Source of the DNA: Mesorhizobium helmanticense
GTDB taxonomy: Bacteria; Pseudomonadota; Alphaproteobacteria; Rhizobiales; Rhizobiaceae
DNA: 64,000 nt
Assembly: GCF_003034915.1 (NCBI RefSeq)
Contig: NZ_PZJX01000007.1
Location: 62,001-126,000, forward strand
Direction: 5' to 3'
The position numbers and the translations under genes are program-made. Numbering within the stretch: the first letter of the stretch is position 1; each line of letters starts with the position of its first letter. Positions 1 through 8,955 of this stretch are shown one piece after another. The notes under the pieces are model-generated. The model was not told where the DNA came from and ran no database searches. It saw only the letters and a program-made list of their open reading frames with translations.

Positions 1-1
1 C

Positions 2-415
2 GGCGAACATCATTCGGGCCGGGCCGCCCGACCGCTGTGGACGGCGATGAAGCGTGGCCTGCTCGGCCGCTGCCCGCATTGCGGCGAGGGCAAGCTGTTT
101 CGCGCCTTCACCAAGACCGTCGACAAATGCGACGTCTGTGGCGAAGAGCTTCATCACCACCGCGCTGACGACCTGCCTGCCTATCTGGTGATCGTCATTG
201 TCGGCCACATCGTGCTCGGCGCCTTCATGGGTGTCGAGGCGACCTCCACCCTCTCCACCTGGCAACATATCGCCATCTGGGTGCCGCTGACCATTCTTCT
301 GGCGGTCGCGCTGCTGCAGCCGGTCAAGGGCGCTGTCATCGGCCTGCAATGGGCGCTCTATATGCACGGCTTCGGTGGCGAAGAGGACAGGATCGAATCT
401 CATCCCGAGGCTTGA
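2..415 (+). CDS. DUF983 family small membrane protein (5' end off window)
   Basis: Small membrane protein of the DUF983 family, whose biochemical role is not established. Two CxxC pairs near the visible N-terminus (CPHCGEGKLF and CDVCGEEL) form a zinc-ribbon-like unit. They are followed by HHHRADDLPAY and two hydrophobic, probably membrane-spanning, segments. The frame is open to the left edge, and the first visible ATG (47) lies only eight codons before the first CxxC, so the true start is probably upstream of the window. It precedes the NUDIX and MFS genes in the same direction. Family assignment is firm; function is unknown. Confidence 0.8.
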   Translation, partial: GEHHSGRAARPLWTAMKRGLLGRCPHCGEGKLFRAFTKTVDKCDVCGEELHHHRADDLPAYLVIVIVGHIVLGAFMGVEATSTLSTWQHIAIWVPLTILLAVALLQPVKGAVIGLQWALYMHGFGGEEDRIESHPEA

Positions 416-482
416 AACAAAGACTGGCGCAATCGGCGATGGCTGAACGCCACTTTCGCATGGCAGAAGATTCCGCTAGGTC

Positions 483-1229
483 GTGCGCATGGATGGTATG
501 ACCAAGGCGCACATCGACAAGGTTGAGCGGAGTGCGGCTGTACTTGGCACAAGGCCAATTCGTCCGCGTGATGCCGCGACGCTGATCCTGCTCGACCGCA
601 AAGGCGACGATCTCGTGGTGCTGATGGGGCGGCGTCACGCCCGTCACGCCTTCATGCCGGGCAAGTTCGTCTTTCCTGGTGGCCGCACCGATCCGGCCGA
701 CAGCCATATTCCCGTCGCCACCGCCCTTCACCCCAAGGACGAAGCGAGCCTCATTGCCGGCCTCGGCCGCACGAGCCCGGCTCGCGCCCGCGCCATCGCG
801 CTTTCGGCGATCCGCGAGACCTATGAGGAGGCTGGCCTGCTTATCGGCCAGAAAGGCGCCTTGACGACGACCAGGCGCGACTGGCAGGGCTTTGTCGAGC
901 ACGGCGTAAGACCCTCGCTCGACGCACTGCGCTTCATTGCACGCGCCATCACGCCGCCGAACCGGGTGCGCCGCTTCGACACGCGCTTTTTCAGCGCCTG
1001 GCGCAGCGATGTCGCCGTGGAGCTGCCTGATGGCGGCCCGACCAACGAGTTGGAGGAACTGGTCTGGCTGCCGCTTGCCAAAGCCAGGGAGGCCGATGTT
1101 CCAGACATCACGCGGACGGTGCTGGAGGAACTGGAGCGTCGGCTCGCCGATGACCCGCTCCTGCTTCCTGGCGGTTCCGTGCCGTTCTACCGGTCTGTCC
1201 GCAATCGCTTTGTCCGCGAAATTCTGTAG
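483..1229 (+). CDS. NUDIX family hydrolase
   Basis: Predicted NUDIX hydrolase of about 248 residues, expected to cleave a nucleoside-diphosphate-linked or CoA-like substrate; the substrate cannot be read from sequence. The GGRTD segment after FPGKFVFP-like context and the RETYEEAGLLIG helix form a Nudix box with an insertion of about 50 residues between the leading glycines and REXXEE. This split box is usual in the longer NUDIX group. The longest frame opens with GTG at 483, but ATG at 489 or 498 is equally plausible because no clear ribosome binding site separates them. It lies 19 bases ahead of the MFS gene and is probably cotranscribed with it. Confidence 0.8.
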   Translation: MRMDGMTKAHIDKVERSAAVLGTRPIRPRDAATLILLDRKGDDLVVLMGRRHARHAFMPGKFVFPGGRTDPADSHIPVATALHPKDEASLIAGLGRTSPARARAIALSAIRETYEEAGLLIGQKGALTTTRRDWQGFVEHGVRPSLDALRFIARAITPPNRVRRFDTRFFSAWRSDVAVELPDGGPTNELEELVWLPLAKAREADVPDITRTVLEELERRLADDPLLLPGGSVPFYRSVRNRFVREIL

Positions 1230-1248
1230 CATAGAGCATCCACATCCC

Positions 1249-2424
1249 ATGACGGTCGATACCCAGCAAAAGGGCGAGGAACGCGTACACTGGTTGCCGA
1301 TGGTCGCGGCGATCTCGTCGATCAGCGTCGTCGGCATCGCCATCGGCCTCGGCATGCCGCTGCTCAGCGTGATCCTGGAATCGCGTGGCCATTCGGCCTC
1401 GATGATCGGCCTCAACACCGCGGTCGCTGGCCTGGCCTCGATCGCCGGCGCGCCGCTTGCCACCCCGCTTGCCATGCGGTTCGGCGTCGCCTGGACCATG
1501 ATTGCCATGATTGCCGCCGGTGCGCTGGCTTTCGTCGGCTTCCATTTCGCGCCGGATTTCTGGATGTGGTTCCCGTTGCGCGTCGTGCTGCACATCGCCT
1601 TGACGGTGCTGTTCATCCTGTCGGAATTCTGGATCAGCACATCGGCGCCGCCGCACCGGCGTGGTCTTGTGCTCGGCATTTACGCCACCGTCCTGTCGCT
1701 CGGCTTTGCCGCCGGACCATGGCTGTTCGCCCATCTCGGCAGCTCCGGCTTCAGGCCCTTCGGCGTCATCATCGCCCTGGTGACGCTGGCCGCCATACCG
1801 GTGCTCGCCGCACGCAACGAGAGCCCGACAATCGTCTCCGACGGCGAAACCAGCAATTTCCTGCGCTACATCTGGCTGGTGCCGACGGCGACAGCGGCCG
1901 TGCTGGTGTTCGGCGCCGTCGAAACCGGCGGCTTTGCGCTGTTCCCGATCTACGGCAGCCGCATCGGCTACTCGGAAGCCGATGCCGCGCTTCTCCTGAC
2001 CATGATCGGTCTCGGCAATGTGCTGCTGCAGATTCCCATCGGCATGATCAGCGACCGCGTCAGCGACCGCCGCTACCTGCTGCTGGCTTGCGCCACCGTC
2101 GGCCTCGCCGGCACGATCTTCATGCCGTTCTTCGCTCAGAACTGGCACCTGATGGCCGCACTTTTGTTCGTCTGGGGTGGCGTCGTCGCGGCCATGTACA
2201 CGATCGGCCTTGCGCATCTCGGCTCGCAGCTTTCCGGCCATGAGCTGGCGTCGGCCAACGCCGCCTTCGTGCTCTGCTACGGCGTCGGCATGGTGCTTGG
2301 TCCGCAAGCGATCGGCATCGGCATGGATGCGTTCGGCCCGTCCGGCTTCGGCTGGTCGCTGGGCTTGTTCTTCGCCGCCTATATCGCTCTGGTCGCCATC
2401 AGGCTCGTGCGGAAAATCCTGTAG
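1249..2424 (+). CDS. MFS transporter (YcaD-like), 391 aa
   Basis: Major facilitator superfamily permease with about 12 hydrophobic segments. The fold begins right after MTVDTQQKGEERVHWLP. The loop SDRVSDRR after the seventh segment is the MFS motif-A region (usual form G-x-x-x-D-R-x-x-R-R). The general sequence resembles YcaD/sugar-exporter-like MFS proteins; the substrate is unknown. The same frame extends upstream to 937, but that part overlaps the NUDIX gene and has no MFS character, so ATG 1249 is chosen. The gene starts 19 bases after the NUDIX stop, which suggests one transcript. Confidence 0.85.
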   Translation: MTVDTQQKGEERVHWLPMVAAISSISVVGIAIGLGMPLLSVILESRGHSASMIGLNTAVAGLASIAGAPLATPLAMRFGVAWTMIAMIAAGALAFVGFHFAPDFWMWFPLRVVLHIALTVLFILSEFWISTSAPPHRRGLVLGIYATVLSLGFAAGPWLFAHLGSSGFRPFGVIIALVTLAAIPVLAARNESPTIVSDGETSNFLRYIWLVPTATAAVLVFGAVETGGFALFPIYGSRIGYSEADAALLLTMIGLGNVLLQIPIGMISDRVSDRRYLLLACATVGLAGTIFMPFFAQNWHLMAALLFVWGGVVAAMYTIGLAHLGSQLSGHELASANAAFVLCYGVGMVLGPQAIGIGMDAFGPSGFGWSLGLFFAAYIALVAIRLVRKIL

Positions 2425-2543
2425 CGCGACGCCGCCGCCAATCCCTTCTTTGCGGCATCCTGCGACAGGCTGCTGACATCACCGTGTCAGTAGCACCCCT
2501 GCTATATCAGCGCTCCAAACCACCCTCAGCAGGGAGACATCAG

Positions 2544-3002
2544 ATGATCGACAGTGGTTTTGAAACGAAATCGGTGCGGATGGAATTGCTGCTGCTTGTC
2601 AGCTTTCAGGCGCCCGCCGCCGACGTCGACCGCATCATGGAAGCGGTGACCGCGATCAGCCCGCTCGGCATGGGCAATTACGACAGCAACGCCTTCCAGT
2701 CGGCGGGCGGCATCGAGCGCTACCGGCCGCTCGAAGGTGCCGCCGCCGGCGCCGAGACGGTCTTGCGCGAGCGGCCGGGCACCGTCGAAGTGTCGTTCGA
2801 ACTGCCCGACGACCAGCGGCTGGCCGAGCGCGTCGTCGAGGCGATCTATCAGGCGCACTCCTACCAGGAGCCGGTGATCCGCATCCAGCCTTTGCTCGCC
2901 AGCCGCTCGAAAGGCCTCGACGACCGCTCCAACCCGAACCGCTGGTGGAACACGACAGGAGACTGGAAGAAAGCGGCGGTTTCGATCAGGGAAGACGCCT
3001 GA
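2544..3002 (+). CDS. NIF3/YqfO-type C-terminal domain protein, 152 aa
   Basis: Short cytoplasmic protein resembling the PII/CutA-like domain inserted in NIF3/YqfO proteins. Diagnostic segments are GMGNYDSNAFQSAGGIERYRPLEGA, equivalent to the GxYxxCSFxSxGxGxFxPLEGA pattern, and the distal IYQAHSYQEPVIRIQPL, equivalent to AHPYEEPAYDIYPL. The NIF3 metal-binding domain is absent, so this is a stand-alone domain whose role is unknown. ATG 2544 is chosen because AGGGAG (2531-2536) sits 7 bases upstream; the frame reaches 2484 but without a binding site. The domain match is by eye from recalled family sequences. Confidence 0.65.
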   Translation: MIDSGFETKSVRMELLLLVSFQAPAADVDRIMEAVTAISPLGMGNYDSNAFQSAGGIERYRPLEGAAAGAETVLRERPGTVEVSFELPDDQRLAERVVEAIYQAHSYQEPVIRIQPLLASRSKGLDDRSNPNRWWNTTGDWKKAAVSIREDA

Positions 3003-3028
3003 ACCGCGGCTGAGACCCGGACACAGGC

Positions 3029-3057
3029 TTGACTTTCCGGGCATGTTCTTTACATGT
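3029..3057 (+). promoter_or_regulatory. candidate rpmG promoter
   Basis: TTGACT at 3029-3034 is a good -35 match. A weak -10 (TACATG or ACATGT) follows with 16-17 bases spacing, about 80 bases before rpmG. Seen by eye only. Confidence 0.35.
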
Positions 3058-3134
3058 CGCGCCAAGTTTCCCGCGTCCGGGGCGTTTCCCCGTGCTCCAG
3101 CGGCCAACCCCACGAACATTAATGGACTGATATC

Positions 3135-3302
3135 ATGGCAAAAGCCGCAAACATCAAGATCAAGCTTCTGTCGACCGCCGACACCGGTTTCTTCTACGTG
3201 ACCAGCAAGAACAGCCGCACCAAGACGGACAAGCTGTCGTTCCGCAAATACGATCCGGTCGCCAAGAAGCACGTCGAATTCAAGGAAACCAAGATCAAGT
3301 AA
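3135..3302 (+). CDS. rpmG: 50S ribosomal protein L33, 55 aa
   Basis: Ribosomal protein L33, a small basic protein of the large subunit near the E site. The full 55-residue protein reads [20 protein letters not shown] and ends FKETKIK, the normal bacterial L33 length and sequence. It contains [10 protein letters not shown] and [10 protein letters not shown], typical of the proteobacterial form. There are no CxxC pairs, so it is the zinc-independent (C-minus) type. It has its own upstream promoter candidate and is followed by an intrinsic terminator. Confidence 0.97.
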   Translation: MAKAANIKIKLLSTADTGFFYVTSKNSRTKTDKLSFRKYDPVAKKHVEFKETKIK

Positions 3303-3327
3303 TCGGGTTTTCTTCCGCACACCGAAA

Positions 3328-3355
3328 CGCCGCCTCATGGGCGGCGCTTTCGTTT
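3328..3355 (+). terminator. intrinsic terminator after rpmG
   Basis: CGCCGCC (3328-3334) and GGCGGCG (3340-3346) form a 7-bp stem with a 5-base loop, followed by CTTTCGTTT. It sits 26 bases after the rpmG stop and could also serve the convergent ABC operon. Confidence 0.75.
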
Positions 3356-3388
3356 GTGGGCCGAGACGGCCGAAAATTGCGCCACAGC

Positions 3389-4456
3389 CTATCCGAGGCG
3401 GTTTCCGCTTGCTGGATCGAAGAGATGCAGTGCCGCAGGCTCAGCGGACAGCCGCACCCTGTCGCCCGGCCTGACAGTGCTGCGCCCCATGACGAAGACG
3501 CAGACCTGCTGGCCGGCCATCTGGACATAGAACTGGGTCGACAGGCCAAGCGGCTCGACCACCTCGACCTCGGCCTCGAGCGCCCCGCCTTCGGCAAGCT
3601 GGATATGCTCCGGCCGCAGCCCGACGGTGATTGCGTCACCGTCCTGCAACGGCAGACCATCCGGCAATCGGAGCTTCTGACCGTCGGCGAGCACCGCGTC
3701 GGTCTTGCCGCCCTTGGCAACCGTCGCCGGCAGGAAATTCATGCCGGGTGAGCCGATGAAGCCGGCGACGAAGATGTTGGACGGCCGGTCGTAGAGTTCC
3801 AAGGGATGGCCGACCTGCTGGACGAAGCCGTCATGCATGACGACGATGCGGTCGGCCATGGTCATGGCCTCGATCTGGTCATGGGTGACATAGACCGAGG
3901 TTGTCTTGAGTTGCTGGTGCAGCGCCTTGATCTCGGCGCGCATATGGACGCGCAGTTTGGCATCGAGGTTCGACAGCGGCTCGTCGAAGAGGAAGACCTT
4001 GGGATCGCGCACGATGGCGCGGCCCATGGCGACGCGCTGGCGCTGGCCGCCGGAGAGCTGGCGCGGCAGGCGCTGCAGGAAGTTGTCGAGGCCGAGCCGC
4101 TTGGCGGCCGCACCCACCCTGGTGTCGATCGCCGTCTTTTCCGCCTTCTTAAGCAGTAGGCTGAAGCCCATGTTCGACGACACGTCCATGTGCGGATAGA
4201 GCGCATAGGACTGGAACACCATGGCGATGTCGCGGTCCTTCGGCGCGACATCGTTGACCAGCCGCTCACCGATGCGGATCTCGCCGCCGGAGACCTCCTC
4301 CAGCCCGGCGATCATGCGCAAAAGGGTCGACTTGCCGCAACCGGACGGGCCGACCAGCACGACGAACTCGCCATCGGCGATTTCGAGGTCGACGCCGTGC
4401 AGGATGCGCAGCGAGCCATAATCCTTCTCGACATTTTGCAGCGTGACGGAAGCCAT
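3389..4456 (-). CDS. CUT1 ABC transporter ATP-binding protein (MalK/UgpC-like), 355 aa
   Basis: ATPase subunit of a carbohydrate-type ABC importer. All nucleotide-binding motifs are present: Walker A GPSGCGKST (about residue 37), Q-loop FQSYALYPH, signature LSGGQRQRVAMGRA, Walker B VFLFDEPLSNLDA and H-loop YVTHD. The C-terminal third contains the regulatory TOBE/MalK-type domain (GLRPEHIQL). Length 355 is normal for MalK/UgpC. It is the last gene of a six-gene minus-strand operon and starts 3 bases after the second permease stop. The substrate cannot be deduced from the ATPase. Confidence 0.92.
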   Translation of the reverse strand: MASVTLQNVEKDYGSLRILHGVDLEIADGEFVVLVGPSGCGKSTLLRMIAGLEEVSGGEIRIGERLVNDVAPKDRDIAMVFQSYALYPHMDVSSNMGFSLLLKKAEKTAIDTRVGAAAKRLGLDNFLQRLPRQLSGGQRQRVAMGRAIVRDPKVFLFDEPLSNLDAKLRVHMRAEIKALHQQLKTTSVYVTHDQIEAMTMADRIVVMHDGFVQQVGHPLELYDRPSNIFVAGFIGSPGMNFLPATVAKGGKTDAVLADGQKLRLPDGLPLQDGDAITVGLRPEHIQLAEGGALEAEVEVVEPLGLSTQFYVQMAGQQVCVFVMGRSTVRPGDRVRLSAEPAALHLFDPASGNRLG

Positions 4457-4459
4457 CGA

Positions 4460-5308
4460 TTATCCTTTGACGGCGCCGGCGGTGAGACCGGTGACGAGAT
4501 AGCGTTGCAGGAAGGCGAAGAAGATGCAGACCGGGATCAGCGCCAGGATAGAGGCCGCCATCATCTGCCCCCAGTCGACGGCAAACTTGCCGATGAAGGT
4601 GAGCAGGCCGACGGCGAAGGTCTTCTGGGCGTCGCTGGAGATCAGCATAAGTGCGAACAAAAGCTCGCTCCAGGCGGCGGTAAAGACGAAGCCGAGTGTT
4701 GCGCCCATGCCGGGCAGCGTGAGCGGCACGATCACCTTGCGCATCGCCTGCGCGCGCGTGCAGCCGTCGATCATCGCCGCCTCTTCGAGATCCCTGGGGA
4801 TGCCATCGAAGAAGGACTGCATCAGGAAGGTGGCGAAGGCGGTGTTGAAGGCGGTGTAGATGATGATCAGCCCCACCAGGCTGTTGGTCAGGCCGAGATC
4901 TCCCATGATGCGGTAGATCGGCGGAATGACCATGACCAGAGGAAAGGTCTGGGTGAGCAGAAGCAGGATCGCCAGCGTCGCCTTGCCGCGGAAGGTGAAG
5001 CGCGACATGGCATAGCCGGCGAGCGTGGCAATGATTGTGACGAAGGCTGCCGTCGACACCGAGACGATGACACTATTCAGGAAATAGCGCGGGAAATCGG
5101 AGGCTTCGAGCACGGTGACGAAATTCTGGAGCGTCGTCCGCGACGGCCACAAGGTGATTCCCTCGGAATAGAGCAGCCGCTCCGGCGTGACCGAAATCTT
5201 CAGCGTCCAGAAGATCGGGAACAGCGCAAAGATCATGTAGGCGGCGATGGCGCTATAGAGGCCGATGCCGCCGACGATGCGCGAGGAAGTGGAGCGTCCG
5301 GCGATCAT
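4460..5308 (-). CDS. CUT1 ABC transporter permease (MalG-like), 282 aa
   Basis: Inner-membrane permease with about six transmembrane segments and the EAA loop EEAAMIDGCTRAQAMRKVIVP that contacts the ATPase. The sequence resembles MalG/UgpE. The frame runs upstream to 5596, but that part overlaps the other permease and is not hydrophobic. ATG 5308-5306 is chosen because it overlaps the TGA of the upstream permease by one base (TGATG), a translational-coupling arrangement. Confidence 0.92.
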   Translation of the reverse strand: MIAGRSTSSRIVGGIGLYSAIAAYMIFALFPIFWTLKISVTPERLLYSEGITLWPSRTTLQNFVTVLEASDFPRYFLNSVIVSVSTAAFVTIIATLAGYAMSRFTFRGKATLAILLLLTQTFPLVMVIPPIYRIMGDLGLTNSLVGLIIIYTAFNTAFATFLMQSFFDGIPRDLEEAAMIDGCTRAQAMRKVIVPLTLPGMGATLGFVFTAAWSELLFALMLISSDAQKTFAVGLLTFIGKFAVDWGQMMAASILALIPVCIFFAFLQRYLVTGLTAGAVKG

Positions 5309-6231
5309 CAGACGTGCCTCACCAGCGTGCGGCGGATGGCGATCAGCGCCACCGCATAGGCAATAAGCAGGACCAGCAGCAGCACCGCCACCGCCGAGGC
5401 GTACCCCTTGTCCAACGACTTGAACGCGCTGACATAGATGTAGACCGGCACCGTGCTGGTCGAGCCGGCCGGTCCGCCTTCGGTCATGACGAAGATCAGG
5501 TCTGCGAAAGTGGCGATCCAGATCGTGCGCAGCATGACGGTGATGACGATGGTCGGCGCCAGGAACGGCAGCGTCACCTTGGTGAAGCGCTGCCACGGCG
5601 AGGCACCGTCGATGGCCGCCGCCTCATGCAATTCAGACGGGATCGACTTCAGCCCGGCCAGCAGCGTGATGGCGAAGAACGGGATGCCGAACCAGATGTT
5701 GGCGATGATCGGCCCCCACATGGCGGTGGCCGGATCGGACAGGATATTGGTCGGCTCGGCCTTGAACCCCAGCGCATAGAGCCAGTGCGGTAGCGGCCCG
5801 ATGATCGGGTTGAACAGCCAGGCCCAGGTGAGGCCTGACAGGAACGACGGCACCGCCCAGGGCAGGAATACCACCGCCTGCACGACCTTGCGGCCGATGA
5901 ACGGCTTGTCGAGGAGCAGCGCGAGGCCAAGCCCGAGGAAGAACTGGAAGAACAGGCTGGCGACCGTCCACCACAACGTGTTGACCAGCGCCTGCCCCAG
6001 CACCTGGTCGGAGAGCATCGTCTCGTACTGGCCGAGCCCGACATATTCCGACTTGAAGGCGGAGAATTTGCGGAAGGAATAGCTGATGCCGATGATCAGC
6101 GGCACCAGCAGCACCACAACCAGAAGCACGATCGCCGGGCTGAGATAAAGCCATGGCTCGATCGCGGCACTGGTCAGCCGCTTCTTTCGCGGCCTGCCGG
6201 CGGATCGTATTTCGGACACGGCGTAAGTCAT
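5308..6231 (-). CDS. CUT1 ABC transporter permease (MalF-like), 307 aa
   Basis: Second permease of the importer, with six hydrophobic segments and an EAA loop HEAAAIDGASPWQRFTKVTLP. Its cytoplasmic N-terminus is rich in Arg/Lys (RSAGRPRKKR), as in MalF/UgpA-type subunits. It is separated from the binding-protein gene by a 213-base gap that holds the RIME-like palindromes, and it is coupled to the following permease by a one-base overlap. Confidence 0.92.
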   Translation of the reverse strand: MTYAVSEIRSAGRPRKKRLTSAAIEPWLYLSPAIVLLVVVLLVPLIIGISYSFRKFSAFKSEYVGLGQYETMLSDQVLGQALVNTLWWTVASLFFQFFLGLGLALLLDKPFIGRKVVQAVVFLPWAVPSFLSGLTWAWLFNPIIGPLPHWLYALGFKAEPTNILSDPATAMWGPIIANIWFGIPFFAITLLAGLKSIPSELHEAAAIDGASPWQRFTKVTLPFLAPTIVITVMLRTIWIATFADLIFVMTEGGPAGSTSTVPVYIYVSAFKSLDKGYASAVAVLLLVLLIAYAVALIAIRRTLVRHV

Positions 6232-6276
6232 GCGGTGCTCGCGGTGGAGGGTGGGCGACGGCGTCGGCGACAGCGT

Positions 6277-6433
6277 CCTTCTCCCCGTTCACGGGGAGAA
6301 GATGGCGGTCCACCCTCCGCAGCTGCTGCGGAGGACGGGCGGTCAGATGAGGGGCGGCGCGAACTTGCCAAAGTATGGCGCCGCCCCTCATCCGGTCCTT
6401 CGGACCACCTTCTCCCCGTGAACGAGGAGAAGG
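6277..6433. repeat. RIME-like intergenic palindromic element
   Basis: Nested inverted repeats fill the gap between the binding-protein gene and the first permease gene. CTTCTCCCCGT (6278-6288) pairs perfectly with ACGGGGAGAAG (6291-6301). A 15-bp perfect inverted repeat, GATGAGGGGCGGCGC, lies at 6346-6360 and 6378-6392. CCTTCTCCCCGT (6408-6419) pairs with 6422-6433 with one mismatch. This CTTCTCCCC/GGGGAGAAG mosaic matches what I remember of Rhizobium-specific intergenic mosaic elements. Inside an operon it may block RNA decay or partly terminate transcription, favouring the binding protein over the permeases; that part is inference. Confidence 0.8.
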
Positions 6434-6444
6434 AAAAAGGCGGC

Positions 6445-7722
6445 CTACTTCTTGTTCTTGGCCATCCAGTCCTGCTGTTCCTTGGTCAGGAACGCAGCCC
6501 ATTGGTCGGCGACCTCCTTGGCCGTCTTCTGGCCGAGCAGCACTTCCTGGAAGTTCTTGATCGCCACCTGGTCGACGAAGTTGCCGAGGTTCTCCAGATG
6601 CGTCGGAGGCGTCACCATTTCATATTTGGAGCTGTCGCTCAGCTCCGTGAACCAGCCCTTGAACTGCTCGGTCTTGAAGTGGGCATCCTGGTCGGCGCCG
6701 TTGTGGATCGGGACGACACCGACTTCCTTGGCCCATTCCAGATTGTCCTTGGGCGACAAAAGCGTCGCCATCAGCTTCCAGGCATCGTCTTTGTGCTGGG
6801 AATTGGCGAACATCGCCCAGCCGGCATAGCCCAGCGTCGGATAGGATTTGCCGCTCGGCCCGACCGGCAATGGCGCCACGGCAAAATCGTCGGCACTCAT
6901 CTTGTCGGCGATGCCGAGCAGCGCGTCCGGATCCTGGTTCAGCATGGCGCAGGTGCCGGAATAGAAGCCGGTGACGGTTTCATTGAAGCCCCAGCTCACC
7001 GCATCCTTCGGCGCAAGGCCGTTCTTGTACATGTCGGCCAGCATCTGCAGGCCCTTGACCGAACCCTCGTCGTTGATGGTCGAGGTACCGTCTTCGTTGA
7101 AGTAGCCGCCCTTGCCGGCGGCGATGTTCATGAACATGTGCATGCCGTTGAAGGCGCCGGGGCCGCCGCGCAGGCAGTAGCCATATTTGCCGGGAAGCGC
7201 CGAAATCTTCCTAGAATCCTCGACGAATTCATCGAGCGTCGCCGGCGGACCGTCGAGGCCGGCCTCCTTGAACAGCTTCTTGTTCCAGAACAGCGCGTTC
7301 ACATAGTAGCCGTAGGGGATCATGAACTGGGTGTTGTTGACGGTCGAGCCGAATTGCTTGGCCCGCTCGCCCAGCGTCTTGGCGTCGTCCCACTTGGCCA
7401 TATAAGGCCCGAGATCCTCGAGCTGCGCATTGTTGGCATAAAGGCCCATCCAGCGTTCCGGCATCTCGACGATGTCTGGCGTGTCACCGGCCTGCACCAT
7501 GGTAAGAAACTTCTCGAACGCCTGCCCCCAGGGCAGCGAGACCAGCTCGACCTTGACGCCCGGATTGGCTGCCTCGAACTCGGCGATCTGCTTCTTCAAG
7601 AATTCGGTGCGCGGCGGGCTGGTGATGACCTCGACCATTTTGAGGGTGGTGTCGGCCAGGGCGCCGCTTGCGGAAATCGCCAGTCCGGCGACGGCGGCAA
7701 GCATGAACGTCAGTCTTTTCAT
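6445..7722 (-). CDS. ABC transporter extracellular solute-binding protein (family 1), 425 aa
   Basis: Periplasmic binding protein for the CUT1 importer. A Sec signal peptide (MKRLTFMLAAVAGLAISASG, then ALA before DTTLK) is followed by a family 1 sugar-binding fold with PGVKVELVSLPWGQAFEKF and YGYYVNALFWNKKLF. An upstream in-frame ATG at 7737 exists, but ATG 7722 is preferred: GGGAG lies 8 bases before it, and the signal peptide begins there. It starts about 30 bases after the PLP-enzyme stop, so it belongs to the same operon. The ligand is unknown, and the lyase neighbour does not fix it. Confidence 0.92.
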   Translation of the reverse strand: MKRLTFMLAAVAGLAISASGALADTTLKMVEVITSPPRTEFLKKQIAEFEAANPGVKVELVSLPWGQAFEKFLTMVQAGDTPDIVEMPERWMGLYANNAQLEDLGPYMAKWDDAKTLGERAKQFGSTVNNTQFMIPYGYYVNALFWNKKLFKEAGLDGPPATLDEFVEDSRKISALPGKYGYCLRGGPGAFNGMHMFMNIAAGKGGYFNEDGTSTINDEGSVKGLQMLADMYKNGLAPKDAVSWGFNETVTGFYSGTCAMLNQDPDALLGIADKMSADDFAVAPLPVGPSGKSYPTLGYAGWAMFANSQHKDDAWKLMATLLSPKDNLEWAKEVGVVPIHNGADQDAHFKTEQFKGWFTELSDSSKYEMVTPPTHLENLGNFVDQVAIKNFQEVLLGQKTAKEVADQWAAFLTKEQQDWMAKNKK

Positions 7723-7752
7723 GTTCGGTACTCCCATTTTGAACGGCTCCGT

Positions 7753-8955
7753 CTATTTTTTTGCTTTGTCGAAGGCTTGGGCGATGTCGGCCCAGAGGTC
7801 CTCGACGCTTTCCAATCCGACGTTGAAGCGGATGGTTCGGGGGCTGACGCCGAAGCGCGCCATCGAATTCAGGCCCGGTGTCTGCTCGAGCGAGGCCTTG
7901 GCCGGCACGACCAGGCTTTCATGACCGCCCCAGCTGACACCGATGCGGAAGAATTTCAGAGCATCGACGAAGGCGGGAATGTCGACATCCTCCGTCACCT
8001 CGAAGGAGAACAGCCCGGCATAACCGGCAAGCGTCGCCTTGCCCGGGTGGTTGGAATAGGCAGGGTGGTTGACGCGCTCGACCTGGCCATGCGCCTTCAG
8101 CCGCTCGGCCAGCGTCAGTCCGCTCTTCATGTGATGCGGCAGCCTGAGCGGCAGCGTGCGCAGACCGCGCAGCAAGAGCCACGCCTCGAAAGGCGAAAGC
8201 TTGCCCCCGAGCGAGGAATAGGTCTGCTCGTTGATGCGGCCAATATTGGCGGCCGAGCCGGCCACCACGCCGGCGACGGTATCGCTGTGGCCGCCGAGAT
8301 ATTTCGAGGCCGAATGCAGAACGAGGTCGACGCCGTGCAGGATCGGCTTCTGGAACACCGGTGTCGCCCAGGAATTGTCGATGGTGGTGAGGATGCCCTG
8401 CTCCTTGGCCAGGCGCGTCAAATGCGCAATGTCCTGCAGCTCGAACATCATCGAGGTCGGGCTCTCCAGATAGAGCAGCTTGGCGCCGGGCAGTGCCGCC
8501 GCCACCGCATCCGGATCGGAGCCGTCGACATAGTCGACCTTGATGTTGAGGCGCGGGAACAGCCGTTCGAACAGCCGATAGGCATCGCCGTAACAGTTGC
8601 GAACGGCGACGATGCGCTCGCCGGCGCCGACGAAGGCAAGCACCGTGGCGCTGATCGCCGCCATGCCGCTGGAAAAGCCGCGCGCGGCTTCGGCGCCTTC
8701 AAGGGCAGCGACGCGCGCCTCAAATTCCATGACCGTCGGATTGTCGCCGCGCGAATAGATCGGCTGCTTCCTTCGGCCGGCGAAAGTGTCGGCCATCTCG
8801 GCATAGTTGGCGAAGGTGAACAGCGAAGTCTGGTAGATCGGCGGCACCACCGCGCCGCCAGGGAACGGTTCGTCATGCGCCAGAAGCGTTGCCGCCTCGG
8901 CGAGATAGTCCTGGTCGGTTATACCCGGGTCGAAACTGGTGGGCTGCTCGTTCAT
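7753..8955 (-). CDS. Cys/Met metabolism PLP-dependent enzyme (cystathionine lyase/synthase family), 400 aa
   Basis: Member of the trans-sulfuration PLP family (cystathionine gamma-synthase, beta- and gamma-lyase, methionine gamma-lyase). The Schiff-base lysine is K218 in LHSASKYLGGHSD. Other family marks are YSRGDNPTVMEFEARVAALE, SGMAAISATVL and the cofactor aspartate region TTIDNSWATP. Length 400 is typical. The exact reaction cannot be assigned. Its ATG overlaps the stop of the GntR gene (ATGA), and it precedes the ABC importer genes. A trans-sulfuration-type enzyme coupled to a carbohydrate-type importer is unusual and suggests the imported compound may carry an amino-acid or thioether moiety; this is inference. 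Confidence 0.85.
   Translation of the reverse strand: MNEQPTSFDPGITDQDYLAEAATLLAHDEPFPGGAVVPPIYQTSLFTFANYAEMADTFAGRRKQPIYSRGDNPTVMEFEARVAALEGAEAARGFSSGMAAISATVLAFVGAGERIVAVRNCYGDAYRLFERLFPRLNIKVDYVDGSDPDAVAAALPGAKLLYLESPTSMMFELQDIAHLTRLAKEQGILTTIDNSWATPVFQKPILHGVDLVLHSASKYLGGHSDTVAGVVAGSAANIGRINEQTYSSLGGKLSPFEAWLLLRGLRTLPLRLPHHMKSGLTLAERLKAHGQVERVNHPAYSNHPGKATLAGYAGLFSFEVTEDVDIPAFVDALKFFRIGVSWGGHESLVVPAKASLEQTPGLNSMARFGVSPRTIRFNVGLESVEDLWADIAQAFDKAKK

Noticed and set aside
4190..5359. 389-residue plus-strand frame opposite the permease genes
   Set aside because: No hydrophobic or family features; it is antisense to a permease and ATPase with intact motifs.
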